From NCBI GenBank assembly GCA_014904845.1, contig MU119402.1, positions 1 to 64,000 on the forward strand: a stretch of DNA of 64,000 bases, in the 5' to 3' direction. The notes beneath the pieces were generated by a model. It was not told the DNA's origin. It saw nothing but the letters and a program-made list of their open reading frames with translations, and did not search any database. The number at the start of each line of letters is the position of its first letter. The first letter of the stretch is position 1. This document shows, piece after piece, positions 1 through 11,428 of the stretch. The position numbers were made by a program, and so were the translations under genes. This DNA comes from Acephala macrosclerotiorum. Taxonomy: Eukaryota > Ascomycota > Leotiomycetes > Helotiales > Mollisiaceae.

Positions 1-481
1 AAAAGTTCGAGCTCTCGCTAATCTCGCTTAAAGTGGCCGGGAGCAATGGCCGCAACTCTTACCTTTTGAAACCGTGACACCGCCTAGATTGCCCGAATCG
101 TAAATCTGAGTCGCCTTGATTGAAGCAGACCCTAGGCTCAACGACGTCTGTCTCGGCGGAAAAGAAAGGATCTGCTGAGCAAGGGGGGGATGCGCAGCCT
201 AACCTGGGTGATGGGTTGATCATTATTCATGAGCGAGAATGCAGCATGATCACTGAGAAAACATCAAATTCATAATCAAAGGTCTTTCCGTCTTGGAGAA
301 AATGAGAAGATAAGAACATGAGAAAATTGCTTCGGCAAGCATGAAGTCATCCTGCAACTCAAATATCTCGCTAAAGAAAAGGAGACGAGCTTGAAGCGTA
401 CTGCGAAATGCAAAGCAAGACATGTCTTTAACTCCTATCTACCTTCTAGCCTTCTATTCATCGCTCTTTCGCTCTGAGATC
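1..481. other. Left-edge intergenic sequence
   Basis: No open frame, RNA gene or repeat is recognised here. It lies downstream (3') of the minus-strand glycosyltransferase-like gene, so it should contain that gene's 3' UTR. Confidence 0.5.
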
Positions 482-1585
482 CTAGCAAACTTGATTTAAA
501 GCACTCCCAAGCGTGTCTTCTAATATCCGGACCAATTCTGCATTATTATTCGCCCAATCCTCTCCGACCACGGAATTCTGCACGGTCATCTTCTGCGCTT
601 TTTCTATTGCCTTCGACCAATCCGAGCTCTCATATTCCTCTACTTCTAGTCGAATGACCTTTTTATGCGCACTTTCCATCCAGCTCAGCAATCCAGCCTC
701 CTCAATAAAGGCACTCCGCGGAACATAGATGAAAGGTTTATACCCATTTCCAATCACCTCACTACAGGTCCCCCATCCCAACTTCCCAAGCACAGCATCA
801 CAAGCTCCAATGATGTCAGGCATGTACACATCATGCGAGATTTTATAGAAGGAAGGCGGGCAATCGATCGTCTGACTGATACAGGCCCATCCTTTTGGTA
901 ATTTGGGAATCTTGGAAGGAGCGTCTAATCCATGGCCTCCGAAACAGTGAAGGAGGACTTTCTTGTCTTCTAGACACTTCAATCCTAGTCTTGAGAGTGT
1001 CTCACCTCTGCTCCTCTTTGCTTTCCGGAAATGCATCGGTGCGTTGACGATTTGGGGGCCAGAGAAGAGGAATGGAATGTAGCCCGGTAATCGGATGACT
1101 GCGTGTGTCAGTGCGTAGTGTTGCGACATCTCGTCGACTTTCTGTTGTAGCACTGCCTTGTCGGTTGTTTTTGGTGCATTATCCAAAAGCGCCTGGAATA
1201 TACTGTCGAAGGTGAAATTTGTGACGAGGATTGAAGGGATTTTCAGGGAGTGTGCGAGGAGACACGGTAGAGATGATGCGTCTGAGAGGATTGCTTGAAC
1301 ATTGTGTTGTTGGAGGAAGTGTGTTTCTTCTGCCTGCGATAAGGAGGGGTCGAAGTCCAAGAGTGATTGTAGTGATTGTTCCCCGTCGAGTTGGTATGCA
1401 TTTGTTTGCATGACGCTGGGATGTAACGCGTAGGTGAGGTGATTTTCATACAGCCGCGATGACGTCCGAATGTGAAAGTTGTATTTCCCAGTATCTGAGA
1501 AGAGAGACAGGAAGTTGAGTGTTCGTGTGAGGTGTCCATATCCATGTCCTGAGATGTACACTGCGATTTGGAGAGGAGGCGACAT
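482..1585 (-). CDS. Glycosyltransferase-fold protein, L-arabinokinase N-domain-like
   Basis: An uninterrupted single-exon frame of 367 aa starts at an ATG at 1585. Near the N-terminus (about residues 10-22) it has the motif YISGHGYGHLTR, the glycine/histidine-rich loop of GT-B fold enzymes of the MurG/UDP-glycosyltransferase type and of the N-terminal half of plant L-arabinokinases. Near the C-terminus, LGKLGWGTCSEVIGNG followed by FIYVPR matches the nucleotide-sugar-binding half of the same fold. No GHMP-kinase domain follows, so it is only the glycosyltransferase-like module. No signal peptide or membrane segment is apparent, so it is probably cytosolic. The substrate is unknown; transfer of a sugar, or binding of a nucleotide sugar, is an inference from the fold. 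It points away from the decayed sugar cluster to its right. Confidence 0.75.
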   Translation of the reverse strand: MSPPLQIAVYISGHGYGHLTRTLNFLSLFSDTGKYNFHIRTSSRLYENHLTYALHPSVMQTNAYQLDGEQSLQSLLDFDPSLSQAEETHFLQQHNVQAILSDASSLPCLLAHSLKIPSILVTNFTFDSIFQALLDNAPKTTDKAVLQQKVDEMSQHYALTHAVIRLPGYIPFLFSGPQIVNAPMHFRKAKRSRGETLSRLGLKCLEDKKVLLHCFGGHGLDAPSKIPKLPKGWACISQTIDCPPSFYKISHDVYMPDIIGACDAVLGKLGWGTCSEVIGNGYKPFIYVPRSAFIEEAGLLSWMESAHKKVIRLEVEEYESSDWSKAIEKAQKMTVQNSVVGEDWANNNAELVRILEDTLGSALNQVC

Positions 1586-2244
1586 TTGAGAAGTTTCTGA
1601 GAGGCAGGGTAGGTGGAAGTAGCTTGACTGGTGTTGTCACGCGTAGACACGCGGAGGAGACTTTGTTCTTGCGCCTAATGGAAGTGTTACTGGAAAATAC
1701 GAGAGAGGAGATTTTTTTCCCTCCCCAAGCATGCGATTTACCGTTATCGTTTCTCCACAACCTCAAAATCTCTCAGGCTCTCCTTTAGGTGTATCCCACT
1801 TCTCGATATATAGATGTCATATGTGTGGACATGTCAAATTCGCCATCGTCCTTCATCCAGTTTGCGATTCGCCTGAGGGGTACTTAGGACGAGTAATGTG
1901 CGAAAGGTATGTACCAAAGACTTCGTTCGACGCGTTTGGAGGGAAGAGGGCAATTCTACCGAGAGAGTCGAGAAACATCGGTGTAGCTCGGGTGCTTTGT
2001 AATACGGTTAGGCTCTTAGCCCCGCAACCGAGTCCGATGTAACCAACCAGGAAGCCTTCTTCTTTCAACTAGGCGTACAGGTAAGGTAAGTACGTGCACG
2101 TCGTGATGCATATTTTCAGTCATTCATGAAGTGGATTGGAACAGAGAGGTAGGAGTAGCATATGCAGCCAACTGAAATCTGTCCCAGGCCAGGTAAATTC
2201 ACAAGTCCGCAAATCATAACATGCCACAACCTTCAATCCATCAT
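1586..2244. other. Intergenic between glycosyltransferase-like gene and transporter relic
   Basis: This stretch holds the promoter side of the minus-strand glycosyltransferase-like gene and the 3' side of the minus-strand transporter. Short open frames on both strands have no family resemblance. I see no repeat or RNA gene. Confidence 0.4.
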
Positions 2245-4061
2245 TCAAACCTTATCCATATGCTTCACACCAATATTCCCCTTCTTGTCCATCGAGCTCC
2301 CATCCGACACACCGACCCCACCAGCCCTACTCGCAATCAACGCCGTCAACCCAACCCTCTTCTGCACCCTCGCAAAAGCCTCCAATTCCTCAGCCGCAGT
2401 ATGACTCCCAAACACCTGATCCATCTCCTCCAACATCTTCCCTTTAGTTTCAGGCATGCACAGCCAAATGAAAATTCCTCCGAGCGCGGACCATACCGCG
2501 AAGAAGACGTAGGTGCCCCAATCGATGCCAGACAGCATAGGAGGAACAACGAACGCGATGACGAAGTTATTCATCCAGTTCGCGGAAGCACCGATTGAGG
2601 TCCCTTTGGCACGAATGGAGATGGGGAAGATCTCTGCTATCAAGATCCAGGAGCCGGGACCCCAGGAGTAAGCGAAGTTGACGATGTATAGCCAGACGAA
2701 GACGACTGCTGCCCATCCCGCCGCCGAATGTGCTGCCCAGTCATGCCCACATGTTGCAACGATGACGCCGATGACGAGTTCGCAGATTTCCATGCCTGCT
2801 GAACCGGCCATCATTAGAGGTTTGCGGCCTACTCGGTCGATTACATAGATTGCGGGGATGGTCGCGACGTTGATGATTCCGATGACCCCTGAAGCGAGGA
2901 GCGAGATGGTGCTGGAAGTGAGGCCGAGGGACTGGAAGATCACGGATGCATAGTAAATGACTGTTCATGTCAGTACATGGTAATGCCGGGATGGGTGGCA
3001 ATACTTACTTGAATCAATACCAGTCCACTGCTGGAAGAACATAACAAGACTTGCAAGAGAAACTCTCTTGAAGTTATCCTTCGAGCGGAAGATATTACTA
3101 TACTGCGCAAACTCCCTTCTCTAAACACTGTTTCTAGTCGCCTTGCTCAATGCTGGGAAGCGTTTATCGAAAATCTCTCGTTCAAACCCGGCATCCGACT
3201 TGATCTCTAGATATTCGACTTGGACGAGGTAGTGTTCTTCCGGAAGGTTTCGGGGGTAGGCTAGAGTCTTTAGAGCCTCTTTATCTTTGCCCTTGTTAAC
3301 GAGGAGGCGGGGTGAGTAGGGCATGAAGAAGAGGCCGACGCAGAGGATGACTGCTGGGATTCTTTGGATGATCATGGGCAGGCGCTAAGCCATGGCTAAT
3401 TGGCCTTCACCTGTACCGCCAATATAGTTGCTTCCGAACTGCAGGAAGGTTAGCTTGAGTTTTGAAATCTGAGAAGAGAGTGAAGCATATAGCACACCAG
3501 TAAGCCAACATAATGCCGATTGATGTCGTCAATTGTTGAAGTGCAATGAGGAAACCACGCATCTCAAGCAGCGACAATTCGGCGTTGTAGAGAGGACTAT
3601 TTGAATTTTGATTAGCTTATAATCATCAAAACTCAGTCTTTGCACTCACCCAATAGCAGACAAAGTCCTAACACCAAATCCAGTAAATAATCTCCCAGCG
3701 TAAAGATACGAAATCGACTGCGCACTAGCAGAAAGGAAGGACCCAAGCACAACCCACAGCGCCGCGGCGAACATAGTATGCTTCCTCGAGAACACTTCAC
3801 CAAAGATACCAGCTGACAGAGAGCCAACCAAACCACCAAGTTGAAGAACGGAGGTCAGCCAACCCAGTTTGGAAGCGCTGTTGTGCACTTCTGGGAAGTC
3901 GCGTATGAACGCTTTCATCACGACTGCTTGGCCAAGTACTCCTTGTTGATAGCCATAGAGTAGACCGCCGAATCTGGAATTGTATTAGAGAAGGTTGGTG
4001 AGGGATTGACGGGGACTTACGATGCAAACATAGCGATGAAGAAGACTTTTTTGTTGTTCAT
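2245..4061 (-). pseudogene. MFS sugar transporter with two in-frame stop codons
   Basis: The exons can be followed from an ATG at 4061 (MNNKKVFFIAMFAS), through a GTAAGT intron, to FGGLLYGYQQGVLGQA, the sugar-porter TM1 signature. Later segments include GRLFTGFGVRTLSAIG, FGSNYIGGTGEG, MFFQQWTGIDSI, DRVGRKPLMM and PETKGKMLEEMD, so the full order of a fungal hexose/quinate-type permease is present. Two stops interrupt the frame where no intron fits: a TAG at 3387-3385 between MA and RLPM, where relatives normally have Trp, and a TAG at 3123-3121 between NSV and RREF. Both could arise by CpA-to-TpA change on one strand. It lies head-to-head with the aldolase relic and fits the sugar-use cluster. 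It is presumably non-functional unless readthrough occurs or these are sequence errors. Confidence 0.8.
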
Positions 4062-4810
4062 CAACTACCACTTAACCGACAGCAAGGTATGGAAGAAGTC
4101 TCTCAGTCTTCTAGAAGGAACTTGACTCCGAAGTAGAATGTTCAAGAAGAAATAATCAGTAGAAATGAAAACAATAGATCAGACCACGAGGACAGCTCGC
4201 AATATATAACACGCCCGAGCGATATAAACCCTCAAGAATCATCGGGAAATTTTGTATTAGCTCTTTTGGGTTCCCCATGACCGGGAAAGTTAGTGCATGC
4301 CTTCTCCACAAATGGTATTCGAGAGTAGAAACTTAGTTTGAGCTAATGACTGTAAGTAGTATCGCGAGGAAACTCTGCTTTGCATCATGATTCTCAACGT
4401 TATCATGAAAGATTGGGAAATATGGGTCGAGATGAGAGGAAAAAACAGGTTCGAGGTGGGGAATGAGGCGTTTGGGGGCTTGGGTGGCGTCCCCAGATAC
4501 CCCAGGTTCCACTTGTTTGGGACTCGAGACGAGAGCTTCTCCCCGTGCGAAGTGGAGATGATTTCCACTTGTCGGCCCGGGGGCAGGATCTCTCGTTTCG
4601 AGGCAGATGATGGCAGTGGAAGTCAGGAAGAGGTGGAGAATCGCTCATGCGATAGCATCAGCCGGTTTGGAGAAACTGTGTAGCTGGCCTCGAGGCGAAG
4701 CCGAAATCGCCAGGTTTGTCATGTGATTCAGCGTCTGTCTTCGTGACTTCAGCAGTGAAATGCAGCTCATTCCTGCTCATCCATTGATACTCCTCTAGTA
4801 GACATTTAAG
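4062..4810. promoter_or_regulatory. Divergent intergenic region, transporter/aldolase
   Basis: About 750 bp separate the head-to-head transporter (minus) and aldolase (plus), so this is the likely shared promoter of the sugar cluster. Small open frames on both strands in 4290-4683 overlap each other and resemble nothing. No specific operator is identified. Confidence 0.4.
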
Positions 4811-5746
4811 ATGGCGCCAAATCCGGACTGGAAAGTGACAAACAAAACAATTCAAATCCTCGAAGCTGCTGAAGAAGGCCAATATGGCGTTCTCGCAACT
4901 GTCGCTTACAATATCGAACACATCCTCGGCATGGTACGAGCAGCAGAGCAAGTCCACTCACCCTTGATAATCCAATTCTTCCCTTGGGCCATCACATTCT
5001 CCGGTGGCCTCCTCATCCACGCAGCAGCCGACTATGCATCGCGAGCCAAAGTCCCAGTTGCGATCCATCTCGATCATGCTCAGGACGAGAATATGATAAG
5101 GTTAGCGGCAGATACGCTACCTTTTGATAGTATTATGGTTGATATGAGCCATTATGAGAAAGAGGAGAATCTGAGGAAGACGAAGGAATTAGTGAGGTAT
5201 TGTCATGAGAGGGGGATTGCGGCTGAGGCTGAGGCTGGGAGGATCGAGGGCGGGGAGGATGGGGTTATGGATACAGAGGGATTGGAGGGGAGTATGACGG
5301 CTATGGAGGAGGTGAATGCCTTTGTTGCTACGGGAGTTGAGGTTTTGGCTCCTGCAATTGGGAATATGCATGGAGAAGATCCGTACCGCTCGATAGGAGG
5401 ACCGAAGTTGGACTTTAAAAGGTGAGGATGACCGCTGACTGATCACGTCCATATGCTGACTTCTATCCGAAATAGACTCAAACAGATTCGAGCGTAGATA
5501 AAAGGCAGGGTTCGGATTGCACTTCATGGGACGAACACATTCGAGCCCGAACTGATGAAGGAGTGCATTGCTCAAGGCGTAAGAAAAATCAATGTCAATA
5601 GACTATCTCCGGACAGGTATAGGGGTCACTTGAAGACTCCTGCGGCCAAGTTGACGCAGACGCAATTGATGGAGCAAGGAGTAGAAAAAGTAGTCGAGGA
5701 CACAGTACGGTGGATGGAGATATGTGGCTCGGCAGGAAAGGCATAG
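4811..5746 (+). pseudogene. Class II (ketose-bisphosphate) aldolase, probably disabled
   Basis: Exon 1 (4811-5421) encodes the class II fructose/tagatose-bisphosphate aldolase fold, including HLDHAQ (zinc/substrate loop), VDMSHYEKEENL and EAEAGRIEGGEDG. A standard 54-nt intron (5422-5475) leads into exon 2, which has VRIALHGTN, RKINVN and the C-terminal helix ending GSAGKA at 5746. In exon 2 a TAG at 5495-5497 interrupts the helix after LKQIRA. An alternative acceptor at 5508 would give an 87-nt intron, keep the frame and skip the stop, but would delete about eleven residues. The sugar substrate is unknown. With the adjacent transporter and dehydrogenases it suggests a catabolic route ending in aldol cleavage. 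I favour a pseudogene, with aberrant splicing as the alternative. Confidence 0.75.
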
Positions 5747-6072
5747 ATAGAACACATCTTCATCAATAAAATGTCGACTTGTCCGGTTTCCAAGCTTGAC
5801 TTCATATATGTCTGACCAACATATACACGGATATTAGAACAAGAGTAGCAAATGAGGAAGTTTCACAGGCGCTAGTCGCCAACTTTGAGAGAGGGATTTG
5901 GAGCTTCAGGACTTCGGTCGCTAAATTTTCAGACTCTCCCACGCTAAGATTCATGGCTTCGCAGACCCCGAAGCAGTCATCTGAAAGATGCTTGAAAAGG
6001 TCAAGTATGCTCATCTGAGCAAGTCACTACTTGGCTCAGAGAACTGTGATTATACAATTCAGACATAGAAAA
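5747..6072. other. Convergent intergenic, aldolase/SDR relics
   Basis: This is a 3'-to-3' gap between the plus-strand aldolase and the minus-strand dehydrogenase relic. No feature is recognised. Confidence 0.4.
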
Positions 6073-6966
6073 TCATATCGCCATCCGCATGCCGCCATTC
6101 GCACAGATGACTTGTCCAGTACACCAAGCACTGTCTTCAGAGCAGAGCATCCCCACGATACTAGTAATCTTATGGACATACGCTGGTGGCCCACCAACGA
6201 AACCTGCATTGCGAACTAAGTCCTCATTATTAATTCCTTCACGGACTGCGGCTAAGGGAGAAGTGAAGTCCATGGGCTGAGACCTCCTGATGCTCTGGCG
6301 GCATCCGGTCCCACATGTCTGTCTTACAGGTCCTGGATTGATCGCATTGACTGTAAAGCGCTCCGCCAATTCTCTTGCCCAAGTCCGGGTCATTGCTTCC
6401 AAAGCAGATTTTGTCCCGCCATACACTGATTGGCCGACGAAGCCCTCTGTTGAAGATGTGGACGAGAGGTTGACTGTCCGACCGCTCCTGTCGCAGGGGA
6501 GATATGGCAAGGCTGCTTGCATCAACAGCAGCGGTCCTAGAACGTTGATTCTGTACATCTAGTCAAAGTCTGCGATCTTGAAGTCCTCGATGGTTGCATT
6601 GCTGGCAACGCCAGCATTGTTGATGACGATATCAATGTGAAAGTTGTGGCTCGGAGAAGGGTCAAAATGATCCTTCACAGCTCTAACGAGTGAAGCTGGA
6701 TCCAATGGATGGCCGATATCTGCCTTGACTGGCAGACAGGTGTTCGAGTATTCGGACTCGTTCTTGCTTTAATGCTTCGAATTGAGAGGCAGAGCGTCTG
6801 AAATGTAATTGAGGATGATCGAAGCTCCTTTCGAGGCAAGATTTCTAGATATTGCTGCACCAATTCCTGAAATTATCTGTTAGCTATAGTAAATCACACG
6901 GGATTGAAACATACGGCCGAAGTGTCGGGGGCCGCTGACGGTTGAGTCGGTGTTTGGGCCGTTCAT
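6073..6966 (-). pseudogene. Short-chain dehydrogenase/reductase relic (SDR 1)
   Basis: An ATG at 6966 begins MNGPNTDSTVSGP. A GTATGT...TTTCAG intron (6914-6867) leads to RIGAAISRNLASKGASIILNY (end of the Rossmann Gly loop and helix), then DIVINNAGVASNATIEDF, YRINVLGPLLLMQA, NLSSTSSTEG, the catalytic YGGTKSA and the C-terminal TGQVICANGGM. Damage is clear: the first beta-strand is missing or hidden, frame changes are needed near 6790 and 6760, and a TAG at 6561-6559 splits DFD from MYRINV. The family oxidises or reduces sugars and secondary alcohols with NAD(P); the original substrate cannot be told. Its position between an aldolase and a second SDR supports a former role in the same sugar pathway. 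Confidence 0.8.
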
Positions 6967-7848
6967 TATGTATGCCATTCAAGTGAACTATAGTCGAAGT
7001 CCTAAGTCGGAAGAATGTCCAGATCGACAAAAGATGACTTTGGGAAGAAGATCGAGTAAAGCAGCGAGAGGAGTTAATTCTGGGCTCATCCCGATCCAAA
7101 GGCTCGTCGTCTGGCGACTGTAAAGCCATCGGTTCAGGAGTCGGCACTTTCGCCTCTAAATAATTTCCCGGATATTAGCTCTCTGCATTAACATGGACGA
7201 GAGTTCATTCTGGGCTGAGGGGCAGATACTGTGGAGGCCGAGACTTCGCGCTTTGCAATTGCTCGAGTCTGTGTCACTGAACAGCGCCTGTCGGCTGTCG
7301 AATGCCTCGTGATGATCGGCGGACTCGACACGACAGACCGGGGCAGCCTCGTTGATATCGCAGGTGCTCATGTCGATGTCTCGAGACGAAATATGCAGAG
7401 TTGACAGCAATTGTGGAGAGATGGGAGAAAATGGTGGAAAAGTGCTCGAGGCTCGCTGAAGCCTGAGGCATCCTTGCTTCCTCGGCTCGAGATCATCTCT
7501 TGGTTCTAGCCCTCAGTTCTCGATCCACAACAAATCTGCACGCCTCGACACGAGGTTGCCCCTTCTCCATTCGCATGTCGTCTCCGCCCAGGGAACATAG
7601 TGGGGCTACGGTTAGTAGAGCTGTGCGCGCAGGAGGGGAAAAGTCAATATTGTGATTCTCCAGCATGAAGTCTAGGAACCGCCTCGCGGTTTGGTCCATT
7701 ACCAGCTACGACATTGGCGGTGTTAGGTTAAGTATACTCCTTTCTCTTTCGTTTGGTACAAGGCAAGTCCCTATTAACGTCCAGCCTCTGCCTTTGCCGA
7801 AGCACTCTCTCCTACTGTCTAATTTCCCTATTAGAACGACCGAAAACA
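6967..7848. other. Intergenic with unassigned minus-strand frames
   Basis: This is the head-to-head gap between SDR 1 and SDR 2. Three minus-strand open stretches (7156-7410, 7274-7471, 7493-7699) have protein-like composition but no recognisable domain. They could be remnants of another cluster gene, such as a regulator, or chance frames. Nothing else is seen. Confidence 0.3.
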
Positions 7849-8711
7849 TGGCATCTCGCGTTGGCGGATACTGGAAGGAAAGGTGGCAGCAATCACAGGA
7901 GGCACAACAGGAATTGGAAGAGGAATTGCTCTGGAATATCTGCGACAAGGATGCAACGTTGCCATCAATCATCTGGGTCTGCCAAAGGATGAGGTACATA
8001 AAGACAGCTTGCTGGAAGAAGTAGCTGCATTGAAAGCAGAGAAAGTAGAAGGAGAGAAAACGTCCAAGGCAGGCGATGTGTTGTTAGTGGCTGGGGATAT
8101 CACAAAGTCGGACACGGGGACAATACTTGTGGGGAAGGCTGTTGAGAAATGGAGGAGGCTCGATATATTTGTTGCCAATGCTGGAGTTTTCGAGCCTGCT
8201 GAATTCCTAAGGTATCTAGAGCAAGTATTGAAGAAAACTCTAACACATTGCTGCAGTTTGGACCACGGTCTATTCGACCGAACACTTCACATCAATGTAA
8301 AGCGCATTCTATACCTGCCAGGCAGCAGCACGGCAGATGGTTAAGCAAGGCCACGGCGGGAGCATCATCGCCATATCTTCAATAAGTGAAGGCGGAAGTC
8401 TGCAGGTGCACTATACACCAACCAAGGCGGCAGTCTTATCCATGATACAATCGATGGCAATATCTATGGGAAAGCACAACATTAGATGCAATGCAATATT
8501 GCCGGGTACCATCAAAACACAATTGAGCGAGAAGGAGATGAGAAATGATGTAACGAGGACTAAGTTGGAGCAAAAGATACCCATGGGTAGAGCAGGAAAT
8601 CCGAGCGACATTGCTAGGCCAGCTCTCTTTCTGGCTAGCGAGGAGCTGAGTCCATACTGTAATGGGACACAGTTGCTATCTGATGGAGGCATGTTTGTCT
8701 ACCTGCAGTAA
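7849..8711 (+). pseudogene. L-rhamnose 1-dehydrogenase-like SDR with two frameshifts (SDR 2)
   Basis: The fragments assemble as LEGKVAAITGGTTGIGRGIA (Rossmann Gly motif), then LDIFVANAGVFEPAEFL. A 45-nt intron (8212-8256) follows, then LFDRTLHINVK, QGHGGSIIAISSIS, the catalytic VHYTPTKAA, IRCNAILPGTI and a C-terminus ending in DGGMFVYLQ. The last features (Y-T-P-T-K, N-A-I-L-P-G-T-I, G-R-x-G-x-P-x-D-I-A and terminal LQ) strongly recall yeast and fungal L-rhamnose 1-dehydrogenase, the first enzyme of non-phosphorylative rhamnose breakdown; this comparison is from memory. The only ATG (7849) is out of frame with the Rossmann domain (shift near 7870), and a second shift near 8314 separates the two halves. 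As it stands no full enzyme can be made. Confidence 0.8.
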
Positions 8712-9360
8712 CGAAATGGACAATATCTCGAATCGTGCAAATCCCTCTTTGGCCATCTAACTTTTTGTGAATTGACTTGAAACCGCTCATATTACTCATG
8801 TGTGTTGCATTGGCATTGTGGTAATCGAGCAGCACCCGATTCTAACAGCACCATGAAGTGCGTGGGAGTATAAACTGAGATTCGTTCAATATACCCGGTC
8901 AACATTATATAGGCAGCTGTCTACCTTCAAATCTAACCAATCGTTTGCATAAAGAACCCTTCCATGAGAACTTCTAGATTGCGGCTTTACTTTTAATGAG
9001 GTTTTGGCATCCTGATCCCCGCTTCCCAGAAAGTCTAAACGGGGGTCAAAGCACGCCGCAGTTCGGCTTACTTTGTACTCAAAATGAAACACTCTGATCT
9101 CAAACATTGATATGATGAGCTTAGAACAGAATACATTATCCTCAAATTCGGAGAAGCAGATATATAATAATGGCCTTGACACCTGAGTATAGCCTCTAGC
9201 CGTCCACCAAGCCCTAGTCCCCATTCGGCAAAAGCACGGGTGGAGAAACTTTATTTCAATCACTTGACTGACAACCTCAAGATACTCTCCAACAGGACAG
9301 CGGCTCTATGATTTCGTTCGAAGAACACAGTCGCCCTCTCCTTACTCTTCCGCTCTCAGC
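8712..9360. other. Intergenic upstream of Zn2Cys6 regulator
   Basis: This should contain the 3' end of SDR 2 and the promoter of the regulator starting at 9361. A minus-strand open frame (8886-9263) is Cys/Phe-rich with no domain and is not accepted as a gene. Confidence 0.4.
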
Positions 9361-11428
9361 ATGGTCGACGAGGAGCGGCCTACGACGCCACGGAAACCGC
9401 GAAATCGCCAGTCGCGGGGGAAGGGGCTGAGGAAAACAACGGGATGGTGAAATCTTCTTCGTTCCAACCTCACGCGACTTGAGACTGATAGATTGACAGC
9501 ATCACGTGTCGCCGAAGACATGTTAAATGTGATGAAGAGCGCCCCTATTGCCAGAGGTGTTCGAAGGCAAATCAGACGTGTATCTATGCGGACCCCAACA
9601 AGTCTAGCACCTCATCTCGCGATCGGATAGAACCCAGGCCAGTATCAACTCCAACATCAGAGTTGCCGCGACTCCCATCAATTCCACAATGGCACAACTC
9701 GCCAGAGCAACAAATTGTCCAGTATCCACCTTCGAATTCCACCTCGGATCGGGTCTCAGTTGCTTCAGGTCCACCACCTATGCCGTTGCAACAAAGGCAG
9801 AGTTTCTCGCCGAGTCGCCAATCTAGCGATTACGTGTTGAATGGCATCAACAACATGAGTCCGGATGCTGCCAATCAACAAGTCATGTCTCCGGAAATGT
9901 CAACCTATGCAGCAACTGCCTTCTCCCTGGGTAGTGACAACAGTGTGGTGGCCCGCTCTGGCTCTCAACCCACCTTCAACGTTGCAATATCAAGATGGTT
10001 TAGCATGCTCGTGGGAGATTCAGCCTTTGAGAGCGCGATGCCTGACGTGGATACGGCTGTTGAAGAACGCAGCGTTGACACGCCCTGGGATCCGGATAGA
10101 ACCAGTATTCAATACATGGGCTCATTTCACGGCACGCCTGATGCTACTGGTGTCGTCGCCGCTTCGCCAATATCTACGAGCCCTCAGCTCCTTGAACGGA
10201 GTGCCCCTGGATTTAATCGAACTGCACTCAACGAGAAGCTACGATGGCAATCACCTAGCACGATACAGCTCCTTCCATATGAGCATTTTATTTTCAACAA
10301 TTTCGTCCAGCGTATTAGTCTTTGGATCGACCTCTTTGACCCAACACAGAACTTCTCAACTTTCGTCCCTCATCTTGCGATGCGGAACACCGGACTCATG
10401 AAAGCTATTCTTGCTCTCTCATCACGACACGTCTCCCTCATACCTTCAATCACAGCAGAGCAAAGCCATAATCGGAACGACGCACTTCAGTATTATAACG
10501 AGACATTGCACTACCTTTCCAAAGCCATGCAATACGAGACTTTCAAGACCAGTCTCGAATTGTTGGCAACAGCTCTCATCATCTCGACCTACGAGATGCT
10601 CGACGGCTCGGGCAAGGACTGGGAGCGCCACCTCCAAGGTGTCTTCTGGATCCAACGCTCCCAGGTAATCCATGGCGACTCCAAGGGTCTCAGAGCAGCT
10701 GTGTGGTGGGCCTGGCTCTGCCAAGATGTCTGGGCGGCTTTCAAGGAAAAGCGGAAGACTTTTACATTCTGGAAACCTGTACGAACATTTGCAGAGATGA
10801 ACCCATATGAACTAGCTGCCCGATCTGTATACATCATCGCGAAAGTGGTCAACTTTTGCTCCAAGGAGGAGATTGAAGGAAGAAGTATTGAGGGGAGGAT
10901 TGAAAGGGCAGATCAGTTACGAGCGATGCTGGATGAGTGGGAGAGGTATATCACGATCGAGTTCAATCCTCTGCCGTACCGAGGAGACTCACCATCGGCT
11001 GCGTTTCAACCTGTTTGGATTCATCCTCCAGCTTACGCTGTGGCCGTGCAGCTGCACTACTCAGCTCGCCTACTCCTCTTGCTCAACAAGCCATCAAAAG
11101 GTGGCTTTGGTGGCTTCCTTGAGCAGAGTAGGATGATTTCTAAGTACGTCAACAGCATCTGTGGTATTGCATTGACTTTGAATGACCATGCTTCGAGTGT
11201 TATGTGTTCTCAATGCGTGTATATCGGTAAGTACTGAAGCTTCAATTCTGATGGAGAATGATTATTAATTAGCTGCTAGCTGGAATGTGTGTCCAGGATT
11301 TGCGACAGAGGGAGGCTGTTCTCGGTATGCTTGATGCTTGTCGGCAAAGAACTGGATGGCCGATACGATCTCTCAGCGAAGAGTTGCATGTTTTTTGGGG
11401 CTCTTCGGAGAGTGTTCCTAACGGCTGA
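9361..11428 (+). CDS. Zn2Cys6 fungal transcription factor
   Basis: Three exons (9361-9446, 9500-11226, 11280-11428) join in frame to 653 aa. The first intron splits the first zinc-binding Cys codon, a common position. The zinc cluster is C29-x2-C32-x6-C39-x6-C46-x2-C49-x6-C56, with the basic stretch RRRHVKCDEERP. A Ser/Pro-rich linker follows (about residues 60-220), then a long alpha-helical region typical of fungal regulators, with features such as ILALSSRHVSL and the C-terminal CRQRTGWPIRSL. It acts in the nucleus as a sequence-specific regulator, probably binding CGG triplets. No break is visible. It lies beside the decayed sugar cluster and reads away from it, so it may have been its regulator, but that is inference from position only. 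Confidence 0.9.
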
